Shown: positions 8,402 to 15,924 of the stretch, piece after piece | Layout: each line of letters starts with the position of its first letter | Numbering within the stretch: position 1 is the stretch's first letter | Assembly: GCA_035279905.1 (NCBI GenBank) | Contig: DATEGZ010000217.1 | Coordinates: 62,001 to 126,000, forward strand | DNA: 64,000 nucleotides | Source: DATEGZ01 sp035279905 | Lineage (GTDB): Bacteria > Acidobacteriota > Vicinamibacteria > Vicinamibacterales > SCN-69-37 | Reading direction: 5' to 3' | Made by a program: the position numbers and the translations under genes | The notes under the pieces: generated by a model | The model's database searches: none | The model's input: the letters and a program-made list of their open reading frames with translations, nothing else | What the model was told of the DNA's origin: nothing

Positions 8402-9792
8402 TACTGCTGACCTCCGACGAGCTGCAAGAACCGTTGCTGGACCTGGCCGAGCGCGCGCGCCATCGCGGCCTTGGCCAGCAGATGCGCGTGCACGCTCGAG
8501 ATGTACCGCTCGGTCGCGATGACTTCTTCTTCCTGCGCCTGCGCGAGCTCGATCGTGTTGGTCACGCCGGCGCGCACGCGGTCCTGCGCCTGCTCGAGCT
8601 GGCGCGTGGCCAGGGTGCGGGCGCTCTGAGAGACCTGCACGCCGGCATCCGCGGCCTGCAGATCCAGGAGCGCCGCCGTTACGTCGGCGCGGACGCCCGC
8701 CTTCAGGTCCTCGAGCTCGGACTGTCGCGCCTTGAGATCCGCGTCCGCCTGCACGACTTTGCCGCGCGTCGAGCCGCCATCGAAGATGGGCACGCGCACG
8801 TCGGCGGCAACCGTGTAGGTGCGCTCGACGGTCGAGACGCTCGATCCGAGGCCGCCGTAGTCGGCGTCGAAGTGCAGCGACGGCAGCGAGTTGCCGCGCG
8901 CGGATCGCAGCGAGGCGTTGGCCGCATCGACGCGGGCTTCCGCGGTGCGCAGATCCTCGCGCGTCGCGTACGCGGTCGCGAGCGCGGCCTCGAGAGTGAT
9001 CGCCGGGGCAGGTGTGTACGTCGGGTGATCGCCGAGCTCGAACTTCTGATCGAGCGGCAGACCGATCGCGCGTGCGAGCCGCAGCTTCTGCTTCTCGAGC
9101 GCGTTCTGGGCCGTGATGAGACGCGCGCGCGCGGATTCGAGCTCGACCTGCTGGCGCAGCACGTCGATGCCCGCGACGACGCCGGCCGCGCGCTGGTCTT
9201 CGGCGAGGCGCGCGAGCGCCTCGGCGGTCGCGACCTGGGATTTCGACGAGGCGACGCGAGCCTCGTCGGCCACGGCCTCGAGATACACGCTGCCGACGGC
9301 CAGCACGACGAGCTCGCGGATGTTGCGATCGGCGTGCGTCTCGGCGCTCGCGAGCGCCTTGCTCTCGTTGTAGGTGCCGAGCGCCGCCGCGTCGTAGAGC
9401 GGCGTCGTCAGGAACACGCGGGCATCGAACACGCCGAACGGGCCAATCACCTGCGGCAGGCCCGCAAAGCCCGTGAAGCCGAACGCCGCCAAATTCACGA
9501 CCTGCGCCGACTGACGCACCCCGCCAAATACGTGGGGGAGCAGCGCAGAGAGGTCGCGCTCGCGCTGGCCCTCGCTGTGGCTCGATTTCGACTGCTGCAG
9601 GATCACGGCGAGGTTGTGGTCGAGCCCCTTGCCAATCGCGTCGGCGAGCGTCAGCTGGATCGTCGTGGCCGTCGCCGTGCCGGTGGGCACCCCGTGCAGG
9701 AACATGTCGGGCGGCGAAACCTGTTGCGCCTGCGCGCTGGTCGAGCCGGCCGCCAGCGCGACCAGGACGAGCGCCATCCATCGTGTCGTCAT
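8401..9792 (-). CDS. TolC-family outer-membrane efflux protein
   Basis: 463 residues from the ATG at 9792, with a clear signal peptide (MTTRWMALVLVALAAGSTSA, cleavage near QAQQ). The mature part has the duplicated outer-membrane-factor pattern: two halves of long amphipathic helices (for example LAVILQQSKSSHSEGQR and LEDLKAGVRADVTAALLDLQ) separated by short beta stretches. It forms the outer-membrane channel and periplasmic tunnel of a tripartite export system. Its ATG overlaps the TGA of the TetR gene by 4 bp, and its TAA overlaps the ATG of the adaptor, so regulator, channel and adaptor form a tightly coupled operon. The substrate is unknown. Confidence 0.9.
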   Translation of the reverse strand: MTTRWMALVLVALAAGSTSAQAQQVSPPDMFLHGVPTGTATATTIQLTLADAIGKGLDHNLAVILQQSKSSHSEGQRERDLSALLPHVFGGVRQSAQVVNLAAFGFTGFAGLPQVIGPFGVFDARVFLTTPLYDAAALGTYNESKALASAETHADRNIRELVVLAVGSVYLEAVADEARVASSKSQVATAEALARLAEDQRAAGVVAGIDVLRQQVELESARARLITAQNALEKQKLRLARAIGLPLDQKFELGDHPTYTPAPAITLEAALATAYATREDLRTAEARVDAANASLRSARGNSLPSLHFDADYGGLGSSVSTVERTYTVAADVRVPIFDGGSTRGKVVQADADLKARQSELEDLKAGVRADVTAALLDLQAADAGVQVSQSARTLATRQLEQAQDRVRAGVTNTIELAQAQEEEVIATERYISSVHAHLLAKAAMARALGQVQQRFLQLVGGQQ

Positions 9793-10391
9793 GAGACGTT
9801 CAATCCCTTCAGGAGGAGCGTCGTGCCCCACGCCACGTTCTCGTGCCGCGCACCGCCGACCCAGCCCTTCAACCGCTGGTGGCCAAGGCCGTAGGCGAAG
9901 CTGACGATGCCCGCGGCGGCGCTGCCGGGGGCCACGCCCAGCGCGCGTCGCTTGCCGCTCTTCTGCAGCACCCCACGCCAAGCTCGGATCTGCGCCGCGA
10001 AAACCTTTCCGGTGCCCTGGACCGTCTTGGTCCGCATCTCGGGTGTGAGCTCGAAATGGCACTGCTCGAGGAAGTCGCGGTGGCGGTCGAAAAACGCCAG
10101 CGTGGCGTCGAGGAACCGGCGGAGCTTGTCCTCGGTGGTGCCGGCGCCGGCGAGTGGCGGGACCGTGTCGCGGTAGAGCTCCGCCACGGCGTCGTCGAGC
10201 AGCGCGCGGAGGATCTGATCTTTGGATCGAAAGTACAGGTAGACGGTGCCCTTGGCGACATCGGCGCCGTGGGCGATCTGGCTGACGGTCGTGCGGGCCA
10301 GGCCGTGGCGGGCGAACGCGTTGCGGGCGGCGTCGAGAATCTGCCCACGGCGGAAATCCGAGACGAGTGCGGTCTTACTGGTGGTGGGCAT
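9789..10391 (-). CDS. TetR/AcrR-family transcriptional regulator
   Basis: 200 residues. The N-terminal TetR helix-turn-helix covers about residues 17-63 (ILDAARNAFARHGLARTTVS followed by VAKGTVYLYFRSKDQIL), with a divergent ligand-binding C-terminal domain. It is the first gene of the operon with the TolC-family and HlyD-family genes and overlaps the former by 4 bp, so it most likely represses its own operon until a toxic substrate is bound. A palindrome with 7-bp arms (10417-10434), 26 bp upstream of the start, is a good operator candidate. The start is ATG 10391. Family assignment is secure; the inducer is not known. Confidence 0.92.
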   Translation of the reverse strand: MPTTSKTALVSDFRRGQILDAARNAFARHGLARTTVSQIAHGADVAKGTVYLYFRSKDQILRALLDDAVAELYRDTVPPLAGAGTTEDKLRRFLDATLAFFDRHRDFLEQCHFELTPEMRTKTVQGTGKVFAAQIRAWRGVLQKSGKRRALGVAPGSAAAGIVSFAYGLGHQRLKGWVGGARHENVAWGTTLLLKGLNVS

Positions 10392-10416
10392 CTGTTGTGA
10401 CCTGATAGTTCAATCA

Positions 10417-10434
10417 ACTGACCGGGCGGTCAGT
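10417..10434. promoter_or_regulatory. probable TetR-type operator palindrome
   Basis: ACTGACC-GGGC-GGTCAGT is a perfect inverted repeat with 7-bp arms and a 4-bp centre, 26 bp upstream of the TetR-family start codon. Its size and position fit an autoregulatory TetR/AcrR operator. No binding evidence exists beyond this context. Confidence 0.6.
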
Positions 10435-10456
10435 AAACTGACAGTCTAGCACGGGG

Positions 10457-10528
10457 CGAACTGAGAAGTCCGGGTGAACTGAGAAGTCCCGACGAACCGA
10501 GAAGTCCCGACGGGCTGAGAAGTCCGGC
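10457..10528 (+). repeat. 18-bp tandem repeat family A, array 1 (4 units)
   Basis: Four units of 18 bp at 10457, 10475, 10493 and 10511, each containing the core GAGAAGTCC, with unit consensus close to GAACTGAGAAGTCCGGGT. The array fills the space between the TetR operator and holB and ends 14 bp before the holB ATG. Any promoter for holB must lie within or beyond it. The same unit recurs at 11551-11696 and, inverted, at 19353-19424. Confidence 0.9.
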
Positions 10529-10542
10529 TCGTAGCTGTCATA

Positions 10543-11550
10543 ATGTCCGCTGTGCCGTTTTCGTCCGTGATCGGTCACCGGCCCGTGGTCGATCTCCTTC
10601 GGGAGACGGTCCGCCGCGGGCGCGTGCCGCAAAGCCTGCTGTTCGCCGGGCCCGACGGGGTGGGGAAGCGGACGGTGGCGCTGGCGCTCGCGCAGGCGGT
10701 GAACTGCCCGAACCGGAAGGACGGCGATGCCTGCGGCACGTGCTCGACCTGCGACCGCATCGCGCGCGGGGTGCACTCGGACGTGACGTTCGTCGACACG
10801 GGCGGCGAGGCGTCGATCAAGATCGACGTTCTGCGCGAACGCATCCTCCACGTGATCGGGTACCGGCCGTTTGAGGCCGAGCGCCGCGTCTACATCATCG
10901 ATCAGGCCGACGAGATGCTTCACCCGGCGCAAAACGCGTTGCTCAAGTCACTCGAGGAGCCGCCGCCATCAGCGATCCTCATGCTCGTGACCGCGTATCC
11001 CGATACCTTGCTCCCGACGATCCAGTCGCGTTGCCGGCGGCTGCGGTTCGGTCCGCTGGCCGAAGCGGACGTCACGCGCGTGCTCGTCGAGCGTTGTCGA
11101 ATCGATCGCGCAACCGCGCGCGAACTGGCCTCGGTCGCGGGTGGGAGCGTCGCCCGTGCGCTCGAGGAGAAAGCCGGCGATCTTCGGGAGGATCGGCAGG
11201 CTGCGCTCGACCTGCTCGTGGCCGCGGGCCGCAACGGCGGCGGCGTCCTTGCGCGCCTCCAGGCGGCCAAGTCGCTCGTCGAGCACGACTCCGATCGGCG
11301 CGACCGTGAGGCGCTCGGCATGCGCTTCACCGTCGTCGCCTCGCTCCTGCGCGATCTCGGCGTCCTCGCGTCCGGCGCGTCCGCCGCGCTCGCCAACGCC
11401 GATCTGGAGTCCGAGCTGCGCTCGCTCGCCTCGTCGTACGACCTGCGGCGTGTCGCCACCGGCTTCTCGGCGCTCGCCGACGCGCAGCACTCGCTCGACC
11501 GAAACGGGAGCCCGAAGATCATTTCGGATTGGGTGGCGCTCAGCATCTAA
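10543..11550 (+). CDS. holB: DNA polymerase III delta' subunit
   Basis: 335 residues. It is a clamp-loader AAA+ subunit that helps the tau/gamma-delta complex load the sliding clamp at replication forks. Visible motifs: Walker A-type GPDGVGKRT (36-44), a zinc site of four cysteines (55, 64, 67, 70), the Walker B-region VYIIDQADEM (about 117-125) and the SRC sensor motif (162-164). The intact P-loop makes a gamma/tau-like reading possible, but the short length and isolated context favour delta'. The start is ATG 10543. The gene is flanked on both sides by family A repeats, the downstream array starting at the base after the TAA. Confidence 0.88.
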   Translation: MSAVPFSSVIGHRPVVDLLRETVRRGRVPQSLLFAGPDGVGKRTVALALAQAVNCPNRKDGDACGTCSTCDRIARGVHSDVTFVDTGGEASIKIDVLRERILHVIGYRPFEAERRVYIIDQADEMLHPAQNALLKSLEEPPPSAILMLVTAYPDTLLPTIQSRCRRLRFGPLAEADVTRVLVERCRIDRATARELASVAGGSVARALEEKAGDLREDRQAALDLLVAAGRNGGGVLARLQAAKSLVEHDSDRRDREALGMRFTVVASLLRDLGVLASGASAALANADLESELRSLASSYDLRRVATGFSALADAQHSLDRNGSPKIISDWVALSI

Positions 11551-11696
11551 GATCTGAGAAGTCCGGGGCGAGCTGAGAAGTCCGGGGTGAACTGAGAAGT
11601 CCGCGGTGAATTGAGAAGTCCAGGTGAGCTGAGAAGTCCGGGTGAACTGAGAAGTCCCGGTGAACTGAGAAGTCCCGGCGAGCTGAGAAGTCCGCG
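11551..11696 (+). repeat. 18-bp tandem repeat family A, array 2 (8 units)
   Basis: Eight head-to-tail units begin at 11551, 11569, 11588, 11607, 11625, 11643, 11661 and 11679; two are 19 bp and six are 18 bp. All contain TGAGAAGTCC. The array starts immediately after the holB stop codon. With the following 22-bp array it makes up almost all of the 446-bp gap between holB and pdxA. I see no gene in this gap. Confidence 0.92.
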
Positions 11697-11718
11697 CGTG
11701 ATTGCGCGGGACGTCCGG

Positions 11719-11976
11719 ACCTCCAGCGATAGCGCCCAGGACCTCCAGCGATAGCGCCCGGGACCTCCAGCGATCGCGCCCGGACTTCCAGCGACAGCGC
11801 CCCAGACCTCCAGCGATAGCGCCCGGGACTTCCAGCGATGGCGCCCGGACCTCCAGCGACAGCGCCCCGGACCTCCAGCGATAGCGCCCGGACTTCCAGC
11901 GACAGCGCCCCGGACCTCGAGCGATAGCGCCCGGGACCTCCAGCGAAGCCCCCGGACCTCCAGCGACAGCTCCAGG
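11719..11976 (+). repeat. 20-22-bp tandem repeat family B (12 units)
   Basis: Twelve head-to-tail units of 20-22 bp begin with ACYTCSAGCGA and usually continue with YAGCGCCC. Unit starts are 11719, 11741, 11763, 11784, 11806, 11828, 11849, 11871, 11892, 11914, 11936 and 11956. A partial unit follows to about 11985. Central units alternate between GATAGCGCCCGG and GACAGCGCCCCGG forms, giving a higher-order period of about 43 bp. Variable unit length shifts the reading frame, so this is not coding. It ends about 20 bp before the pdxA start. Confidence 0.9.
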
Positions 11977-11996
11977 ACCTCCTCTAAGATGCTCTG

Positions 11997-12872
11997 ATGC
12001 CCTTGCCGCTCGTCGCTGTAACCGTCGGTGACCCGTCGGGGATTGGACCCGAGATCGCCGTCAAGGCCGCGCGGCATCCGCGTGTCGTGGACGTGTGCCG
12101 GGCGGTGATCTACGGACCGCAGACCGCCGACGAGCTGGCCGCGTTTCCGGCGGGCCAGGTGAGCGCGGTGTCGGCGCGGGCGGCGTACGACGCGATCGTT
12201 CGCGCGACGGGCGACGCGCGCGCGGGCCGCGTCCAGGCGATCGTCACCGCGCCAATCAACAAAGCCGCGTTTGCCGCCGCGGGATATCCCTGGCGCGGCC
12301 ACACCGATTTGCTCGCGCACCTGTGCGGCGTGCAGGACGCGGCGATGATGTTCTGGTCCGACCGGCTGCGCGTCGTGCTTGCGACCGTCCACATCCCGCT
12401 CGCGGAAGTGCCGCGCGCGCTCACGCGCGAGCGGCTGCTCGGCACAATCCGGCTGACGGCGAGTTCCCTGCCGAAATTCGGCGTCGTCGCGCCAAAGCTG
12501 GCGGTGGCGGGCCTCAACCCGCACGCCGGCGAGAGCGGACTGCTTGGCGCCGAAGAGGAAGGCATCGTCATCCCGACCATCGCCACTGCGCGATCTGAAG
12601 GGGTTGACGTCTCCGGCCCGTTTCCCGCCGACACGATTTTTCTGCGCGCGGCCCGCGGCGAGTTCGACGCCGTCGTCGCGCTGTATCACGATCAGGGATT
12701 GATCCCGGTGAAGCTCCTCGCCTTCGGCCGCGCGGTCAACGTGACGCTCGGCCTCCCGATTGTGCGCACGTCGGTCGACCACGGCACGGCGTTCGACATC
12801 GCGCGACAGGGAATTGCCGATGAGGGCAGTCTGGTGGAAGCGGTGTTGCTCGCCGCGAGGCTCGTCGGTTAG
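11997..12872 (+). CDS. pdxA: 4-hydroxythreonine-4-phosphate dehydrogenase
   Basis: 291 residues. It oxidises 4-phosphohydroxy-L-threonine in the DXP-dependent pyridoxal phosphate pathway. The family N-terminus TVGDPSGIGPE (9-19), the metal-binding histidines His132 (VHIPLAE), His176 (NPHAGE) and His231 (YHDQGL), and the active-site segment TSVDHGTAFDIA are all present. It is somewhat shorter than the ~330-residue enterobacterial enzyme. A PdxA2-type paralogue acting on another hydroxy acid cannot be excluded, but the motifs are canonical. The start is ATG 11997, just after the repeat array; the 3' end overlaps the convergent gmd gene by 4 bp. Confidence 0.93.
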   Translation: MPLPLVAVTVGDPSGIGPEIAVKAARHPRVVDVCRAVIYGPQTADELAAFPAGQVSAVSARAAYDAIVRATGDARAGRVQAIVTAPINKAAFAAAGYPWRGHTDLLAHLCGVQDAAMMFWSDRLRVVLATVHIPLAEVPRALTRERLLGTIRLTASSLPKFGVVAPKLAVAGLNPHAGESGLLGAEEEGIVIPTIATARSEGVDVSGPFPADTIFLRAARGEFDAVVALYHDQGLIPVKLLAFGRAVNVTLGLPIVRTSVDHGTAFDIARQGIADEGSLVEAVLLAARLVG

Positions 12873-13861
12873 ACGACGTGGGCTTTTTGCGCTTTGCGCT
12901 CGGCGTCCACCCGCTCGACGTCCGCGTCCACCATCATCTCGACCAGACCTTTGAACGTGACGGTCGGCGACCAGCCGAGCTCCGTCCGGGCTTTTGACGC
13001 GTCGCCGATGAGGTGATCGACTTCGGCCGGGCGAAGGAACGCGGGATCCTGCTTGACGTAGCGGCGCCAGTCGAGGCCCGCGTGGCCGAACGCGATCTCG
13101 ACGAGCTCCTGGACCGAGTGGCTTTCGCCCGTCGCGATCACGAAGTCGTCGGCCGCCGGCTGCTGCAGCATCAGCCACATCGCACGGACGTAGTCGCCCG
13201 CGAAGCCCCAGTCGCGATGCGCCGTCAGGTTGCCCAGGCGCAGCTCGTTCGCGAGGCCGAGCTTGATCCGCGCGACGCCGTCCGTGACCTTGCGCGTGAC
13301 GAATTCCAGGCCCCGCCGCGGCGACTCGTGGTTGAAGAGAATGCCAGACACCGCGAACAAGTCGTAGCTCTCGCGGTAGTTGACCGTGATGTAGTGCGAG
13401 AACACCTTGGACACGCCGTACGGGCTGCGCGGGTAGAACGGCGTCGCTTCGCGCTGCGGCACCTCGCGCACCTTGCCGAACATCTCGGACGAGGACGCCT
13501 GATAAACGCGAATCCTGGGATCGACGACGCGGACGGCTTCGAGCATGCGCGTGACGCCCTGCGCGTTGACCTCGCCGGTCAGCATCGGCTGGTCCCAGGA
13601 CGCGGGCACGAAGGACATCGCCGCGAGGTTGTAGAGCTCGGCCGGCCGGACGCGCTCGAGCACGCGGATGATCGAGAGCTGATCGAGCAGGTCGCCTGGC
13701 AGCAGGGTGACGCGATCGAGCAGATGCGCGATGCGCCAGTAGTTGGGCGCCGACAGCCGCCGGGTCAGGCCGAAGACCTCGTAGCCCTTGTCGAGCAGCA
13801 GCTCGGCGAGGTACGAACCGTCTTGCCCGGTAATGCCCGTCACGAGGGCGCGCTTCGACAT
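12869..13861 (-). CDS. gmd: GDP-mannose 4,6-dehydratase
   Basis: 330 residues from ATG 13861. Extended short-chain dehydrogenase with NAD(P)-binding GITGQDG (9-15), active-site residues in QASSSEMFG (Glu126), and catalytic Tyr148/Lys152 in YGVSK. It converts GDP-mannose to GDP-4-keto-6-deoxymannose, the precursor of GDP-fucose, GDP-rhamnose and GDP-perosamine. No GDP-fucose synthase (fcl) gene is adjacent. The nearby RmlD-like reductase and DegT-type aminotransferase could act on the product, but their own motifs do not prove that. The gene is divergent from the LhgO-like gene with only 31 bp between starts. Confidence 0.93.
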   Translation of the reverse strand: MSKRALVTGITGQDGSYLAELLLDKGYEVFGLTRRLSAPNYWRIAHLLDRVTLLPGDLLDQLSIIRVLERVRPAELYNLAAMSFVPASWDQPMLTGEVNAQGVTRMLEAVRVVDPRIRVYQASSSEMFGKVREVPQREATPFYPRSPYGVSKVFSHYITVNYRESYDLFAVSGILFNHESPRRGLEFVTRKVTDGVARIKLGLANELRLGNLTAHRDWGFAGDYVRAMWLMLQQPAADDFVIATGESHSVQELVEIAFGHAGLDWRRYVKQDPAFLRPAEVDHLIGDASKARTELGWSPTVTFKGLVEMMVDADVERVDAERKAQKAHVV

Positions 13862-13892
13862 CGTCGGCCACAATGATACATAGAATTCAGCC
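13862..13892. promoter_or_regulatory. short divergent promoter region between gmd and the LhgO-like gene
   Basis: These 31 bp are A+T-rich compared with the surroundings and must hold the start signals of both divergent genes unless promoters lie inside the coding regions. A TAGAAT hexamer at 13881-13886 ends 6 bp before the GTG start at 13893, a spacing that would give a nearly leaderless transcript. On the other strand TATCAT lies close to the gmd start. These matches are short and unproven. Confidence 0.3.
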
Positions 13893-14975
13893 GTGATTCT
13901 CGTGGTGGGCGGTGGTGTCGTGGGACTGGCTGCGGGCGTGGCGATCGCGGCGCGCGGCCGCCGCGTGTGTGTCGTCGAACGGCATCCGCGGCCGGGCCAC
14001 GAGACGTCGACGCACAACAGCGGCGTCATTCACGCCGGGCTGTACTATCCGGCCGGGTCGCTCAAGGCGCGGCTGTGCGTCGAAGGCCGCGACCGCATGT
14101 ACGCGTTTTGCGAGCGCGCGGGCGTGCCACACGTCCGCTGCGGCAAGCTGATCGTGGCGTCGCGCGGGCAATCGCCGGCGCTCGAGCGGCTCGTGGCGAC
14201 CGCCACCGCCAACGGCGCCACGCTCGTGCCGGTGGACCGCGCGTTCGTCGCCGCGCGCGAGCCGCACATCGCCGCCGACGCTGCCGTGTGGTCGCCTGAC
14301 ACGGGCTGGGTGGACGCCGACGCCCTCGTCCGTGCGCTCTCGGGCGAGCTCGCGCGGCACGACGGCGTGCTGCTCGTCGGCACGCCCGTGACCGGTATCG
14401 AGCCACGTTCGGGCGGCGGGCTCACGGTCGTGACCCCGGCCGAGCGGATCGACGCCGACCTCGTCGTCAACGCGGCGGGGCTTTTCGCCGACGACGTGTC
14501 GCGAATGGCTGGAGGCGAGCCGTTCACGATCCACCCGTGTCGCGGCGAGTACGCGGAGCTGGCCCCGCGCGCGCGTCATCTCGTCCGCGGGCTCGTCTAT
14601 CCGGTGCCGCATCCGTCCGGACACGGCCTCGGCGTGCATCTGACCCGCACGCTCGGCGGCGCCGTGTGGATTGGTCCGACGATTCGATTCCAGGACGACA
14701 AGAACGACTACGAACGCGATCGCCTCCCGCTCGAGGCGTTCCTCGAGCCGACACGCGCGCTTCTGCCGGGGATCACGCTCGACGACCTGCGCCTGAGCGG
14801 CAGCGGCATCCGCGCGAAGCTGCACCCGGCGTCCGAGCGCTTCGCCGATTTCATGATTCGGCGCGACGCGATCAACCCGGCGCTCATCCACGCGGCCGGC
14901 ATCGACTCGCCAGGACTGACGTCGTCGCTTGCCATCGGTGAGCTGGTCGCGGATCTGGCGTTGGGGTCGAAATGA
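13893..14975 (+). CDS. LhgO-like FAD-dependent oxidoreductase (L-2-hydroxyglutarate oxidase family)
   Basis: 360 residues from a GTG start at 13893. N-terminal FAD motif GGGVVGLA (6-13), followed by the family marker THNSGVIHAGLYYPAGSLKA (39-58), which is diagnostic of the L-2-hydroxyglutarate dehydrogenase/oxidase group in the DAO superfamily. The C-terminal part has the IHAAGIDSPGLTSSLAIG segment that closes the FAD site. The enzyme is expected to oxidise L-2-hydroxyglutarate to 2-oxoglutarate as a metabolite-repair step, at the membrane or in the cytosol. The last codons and the TGA lie within the left arm of a 35-bp perfect inverted repeat. The converging gene is an RmlD-like reductase. 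Confidence 0.82.
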   Translation: MILVVGGGVVGLAAGVAIAARGRRVCVVERHPRPGHETSTHNSGVIHAGLYYPAGSLKARLCVEGRDRMYAFCERAGVPHVRCGKLIVASRGQSPALERLVATATANGATLVPVDRAFVAAREPHIAADAAVWSPDTGWVDADALVRALSGELARHDGVLLVGTPVTGIEPRSGGGLTVVTPAERIDADLVVNAAGLFADDVSRMAGGEPFTIHPCRGEYAELAPRARHLVRGLVYPVPHPSGHGLGVHLTRTLGGAVWIGPTIRFQDDKNDYERDRLPLEAFLEPTRALLPGITLDDLRLSGSGIRAKLHPASERFADFMIRRDAINPALIHAAGIDSPGLTSSLAIGELVADLALGSK

Positions 14976-15063
14976 CGCCGGGAGTAGTTTTTACAAATGG
15001 CGTACCAAGCAATCGGCACAACGGCTTGCGCCATTTGTAAAAACTACTCCCGGCGTCATTTCG
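14968..15063. terminator. 35-bp perfect inverted repeat between convergent genes (terminator or mobile palindrome)
   Basis: The left arm 14968-15002 and right arm 15029-15063 are perfectly complementary over 35 bases, including AGTAGTTTTTAC and its complement. An inner CAAGC/GCTTG stem (15006-15010 with 15024-15028) closes a 13-nt loop after a 3-nt bulge. It lies exactly between two convergent genes: the left arm contains the LhgO-like stop codon, and the right arm abuts the reductase stop at 15064. It could terminate both transcripts. The arm length and perfection exceed an ordinary intrinsic terminator and also fit a REP- or MITE-like element. Confidence 0.8.
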
Positions 15064-15924
15064 CTAGTCGCGACGCTGCAAGATGCCTGTCACGTGGCGC
15101 TGCAACGCGTCCTGCCAGGTCGGCATCGCGATGCCGGCGGCTTTGAGCTTGGCGTTCGACAGCGCGGCGAATTTTGGACGGGGGACGGGCAGGCCCGCTT
15201 CGGCGAGCGGCACCTCGGTGATGTGCGCGCCCGGGAGGCCGACCATCCGCGCCAGCTCGCGCGTGAGATCCGCCCACGTCGTCCAGCCGCTGTTGACGCA
15301 GTGGTACAAGCCGTACGGCTGGCCGCCGGTCAGCAGCGCCATCGTCGCCGCGACGACGTCGACGACGTAGCTCGGCGTGACGGTGCGGTCGACGAACGCG
15401 CGCACCTCCTTGCCGGCGAGGAGCCCGCCGAGGATGCGATCGATGCTGCTCTTCGCCTTCGGGCCGCCGAAGACGCTCTCGACGCGCAGGATGTAGTGGC
15501 GCGGCGCCTCCGCCGCGAGCCATTCGCCCACGAGCTTCGACATCGCGTACACCCCGCGCGGATTTGGCGGATCGTCTTCCGTGTACGGGCGCGCGCTGCC
15601 GCCGTCGAAGACGAAGTCGGTGCTGAAGTGGATGAACACCGCGTCCACGCTCGTGGCCGCGCGGGCCAGCGCGCGCGGCCCCCAGCTGTTGGCCGCCAGC
15701 GCTTCGCGCGGATCCCGCTCCGCGCGATCGACATCGGTGTAGGCCGCGCAGTTGACGATCGCGTCCGGGCAGATGGCGCGCACGGCGGCCTCGACCGCCC
15801 CGGCGTCGCTGATGTCCAGATCGTGATGCGTGAGCGAGACGACCTCGTGCTTGCTGGCGAGCCGCTCGGCCATGGCCTCGCCCAGCTGGCCGGCCGCGCC
15901 GGCGATCATCACGAGGCGTCTCAT
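15064..15924 (-). CDS. RmlD-family NAD(P)-dependent sugar reductase (dTDP-4-dehydrorhamnose reductase-like)
   Basis: 286 residues from ATG 15924, which overlaps the TGA of the upstream aminotransferase by 4 bp. RmlD-type motifs are GAAGQLG (9-15), NCAAYTDVDRAE, the STDFVFDG segment and the catalytic YAMSK. RmlD completes dTDP-L-rhamnose synthesis by reducing the 4-keto group. An rfbC gene lies in the same run, but rfbA and rfbB are not in the window. An alternative substrate is the GDP-4-keto-6-deoxymannose made by Gmd, encoded 1.2 kb away. The protein is cytosolic and normal in length. Confidence 0.82.
   Translation of the reverse strand: MRRLVMIAGAAGQLGEAMAERLASKHEVVSLTHHDLDISDAGAVEAAVRAICPDAIVNCAAYTDVDRAERDPREALAANSWGPRALARAATSVDAVFIHFSTDFVFDGGSARPYTEDDPPNPRGVYAMSKLVGEWLAAEAPRHYILRVESVFGGPKAKSSIDRILGGLLAGKEVRAFVDRTVTPSYVVDVVAATMALLTGGQPYGLYHCVNSGWTTWADLTRELARMVGLPGAHITEVPLAEAGLPVPRPKFAALSNAKLKAAGIAMPTWQDALQRHVTGILQRRD

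Noticed and set aside
11702..11884. 60-residue open frame on the plus strand
   Set aside because: It only translates the 22-bp repeat array, whose variable unit length changes the frame.
11551..11976. CRISPR-like array
   Set aside because: Units are directly adjacent, with no unique spacers, and there are no cas genes; these are plain tandem repeats.
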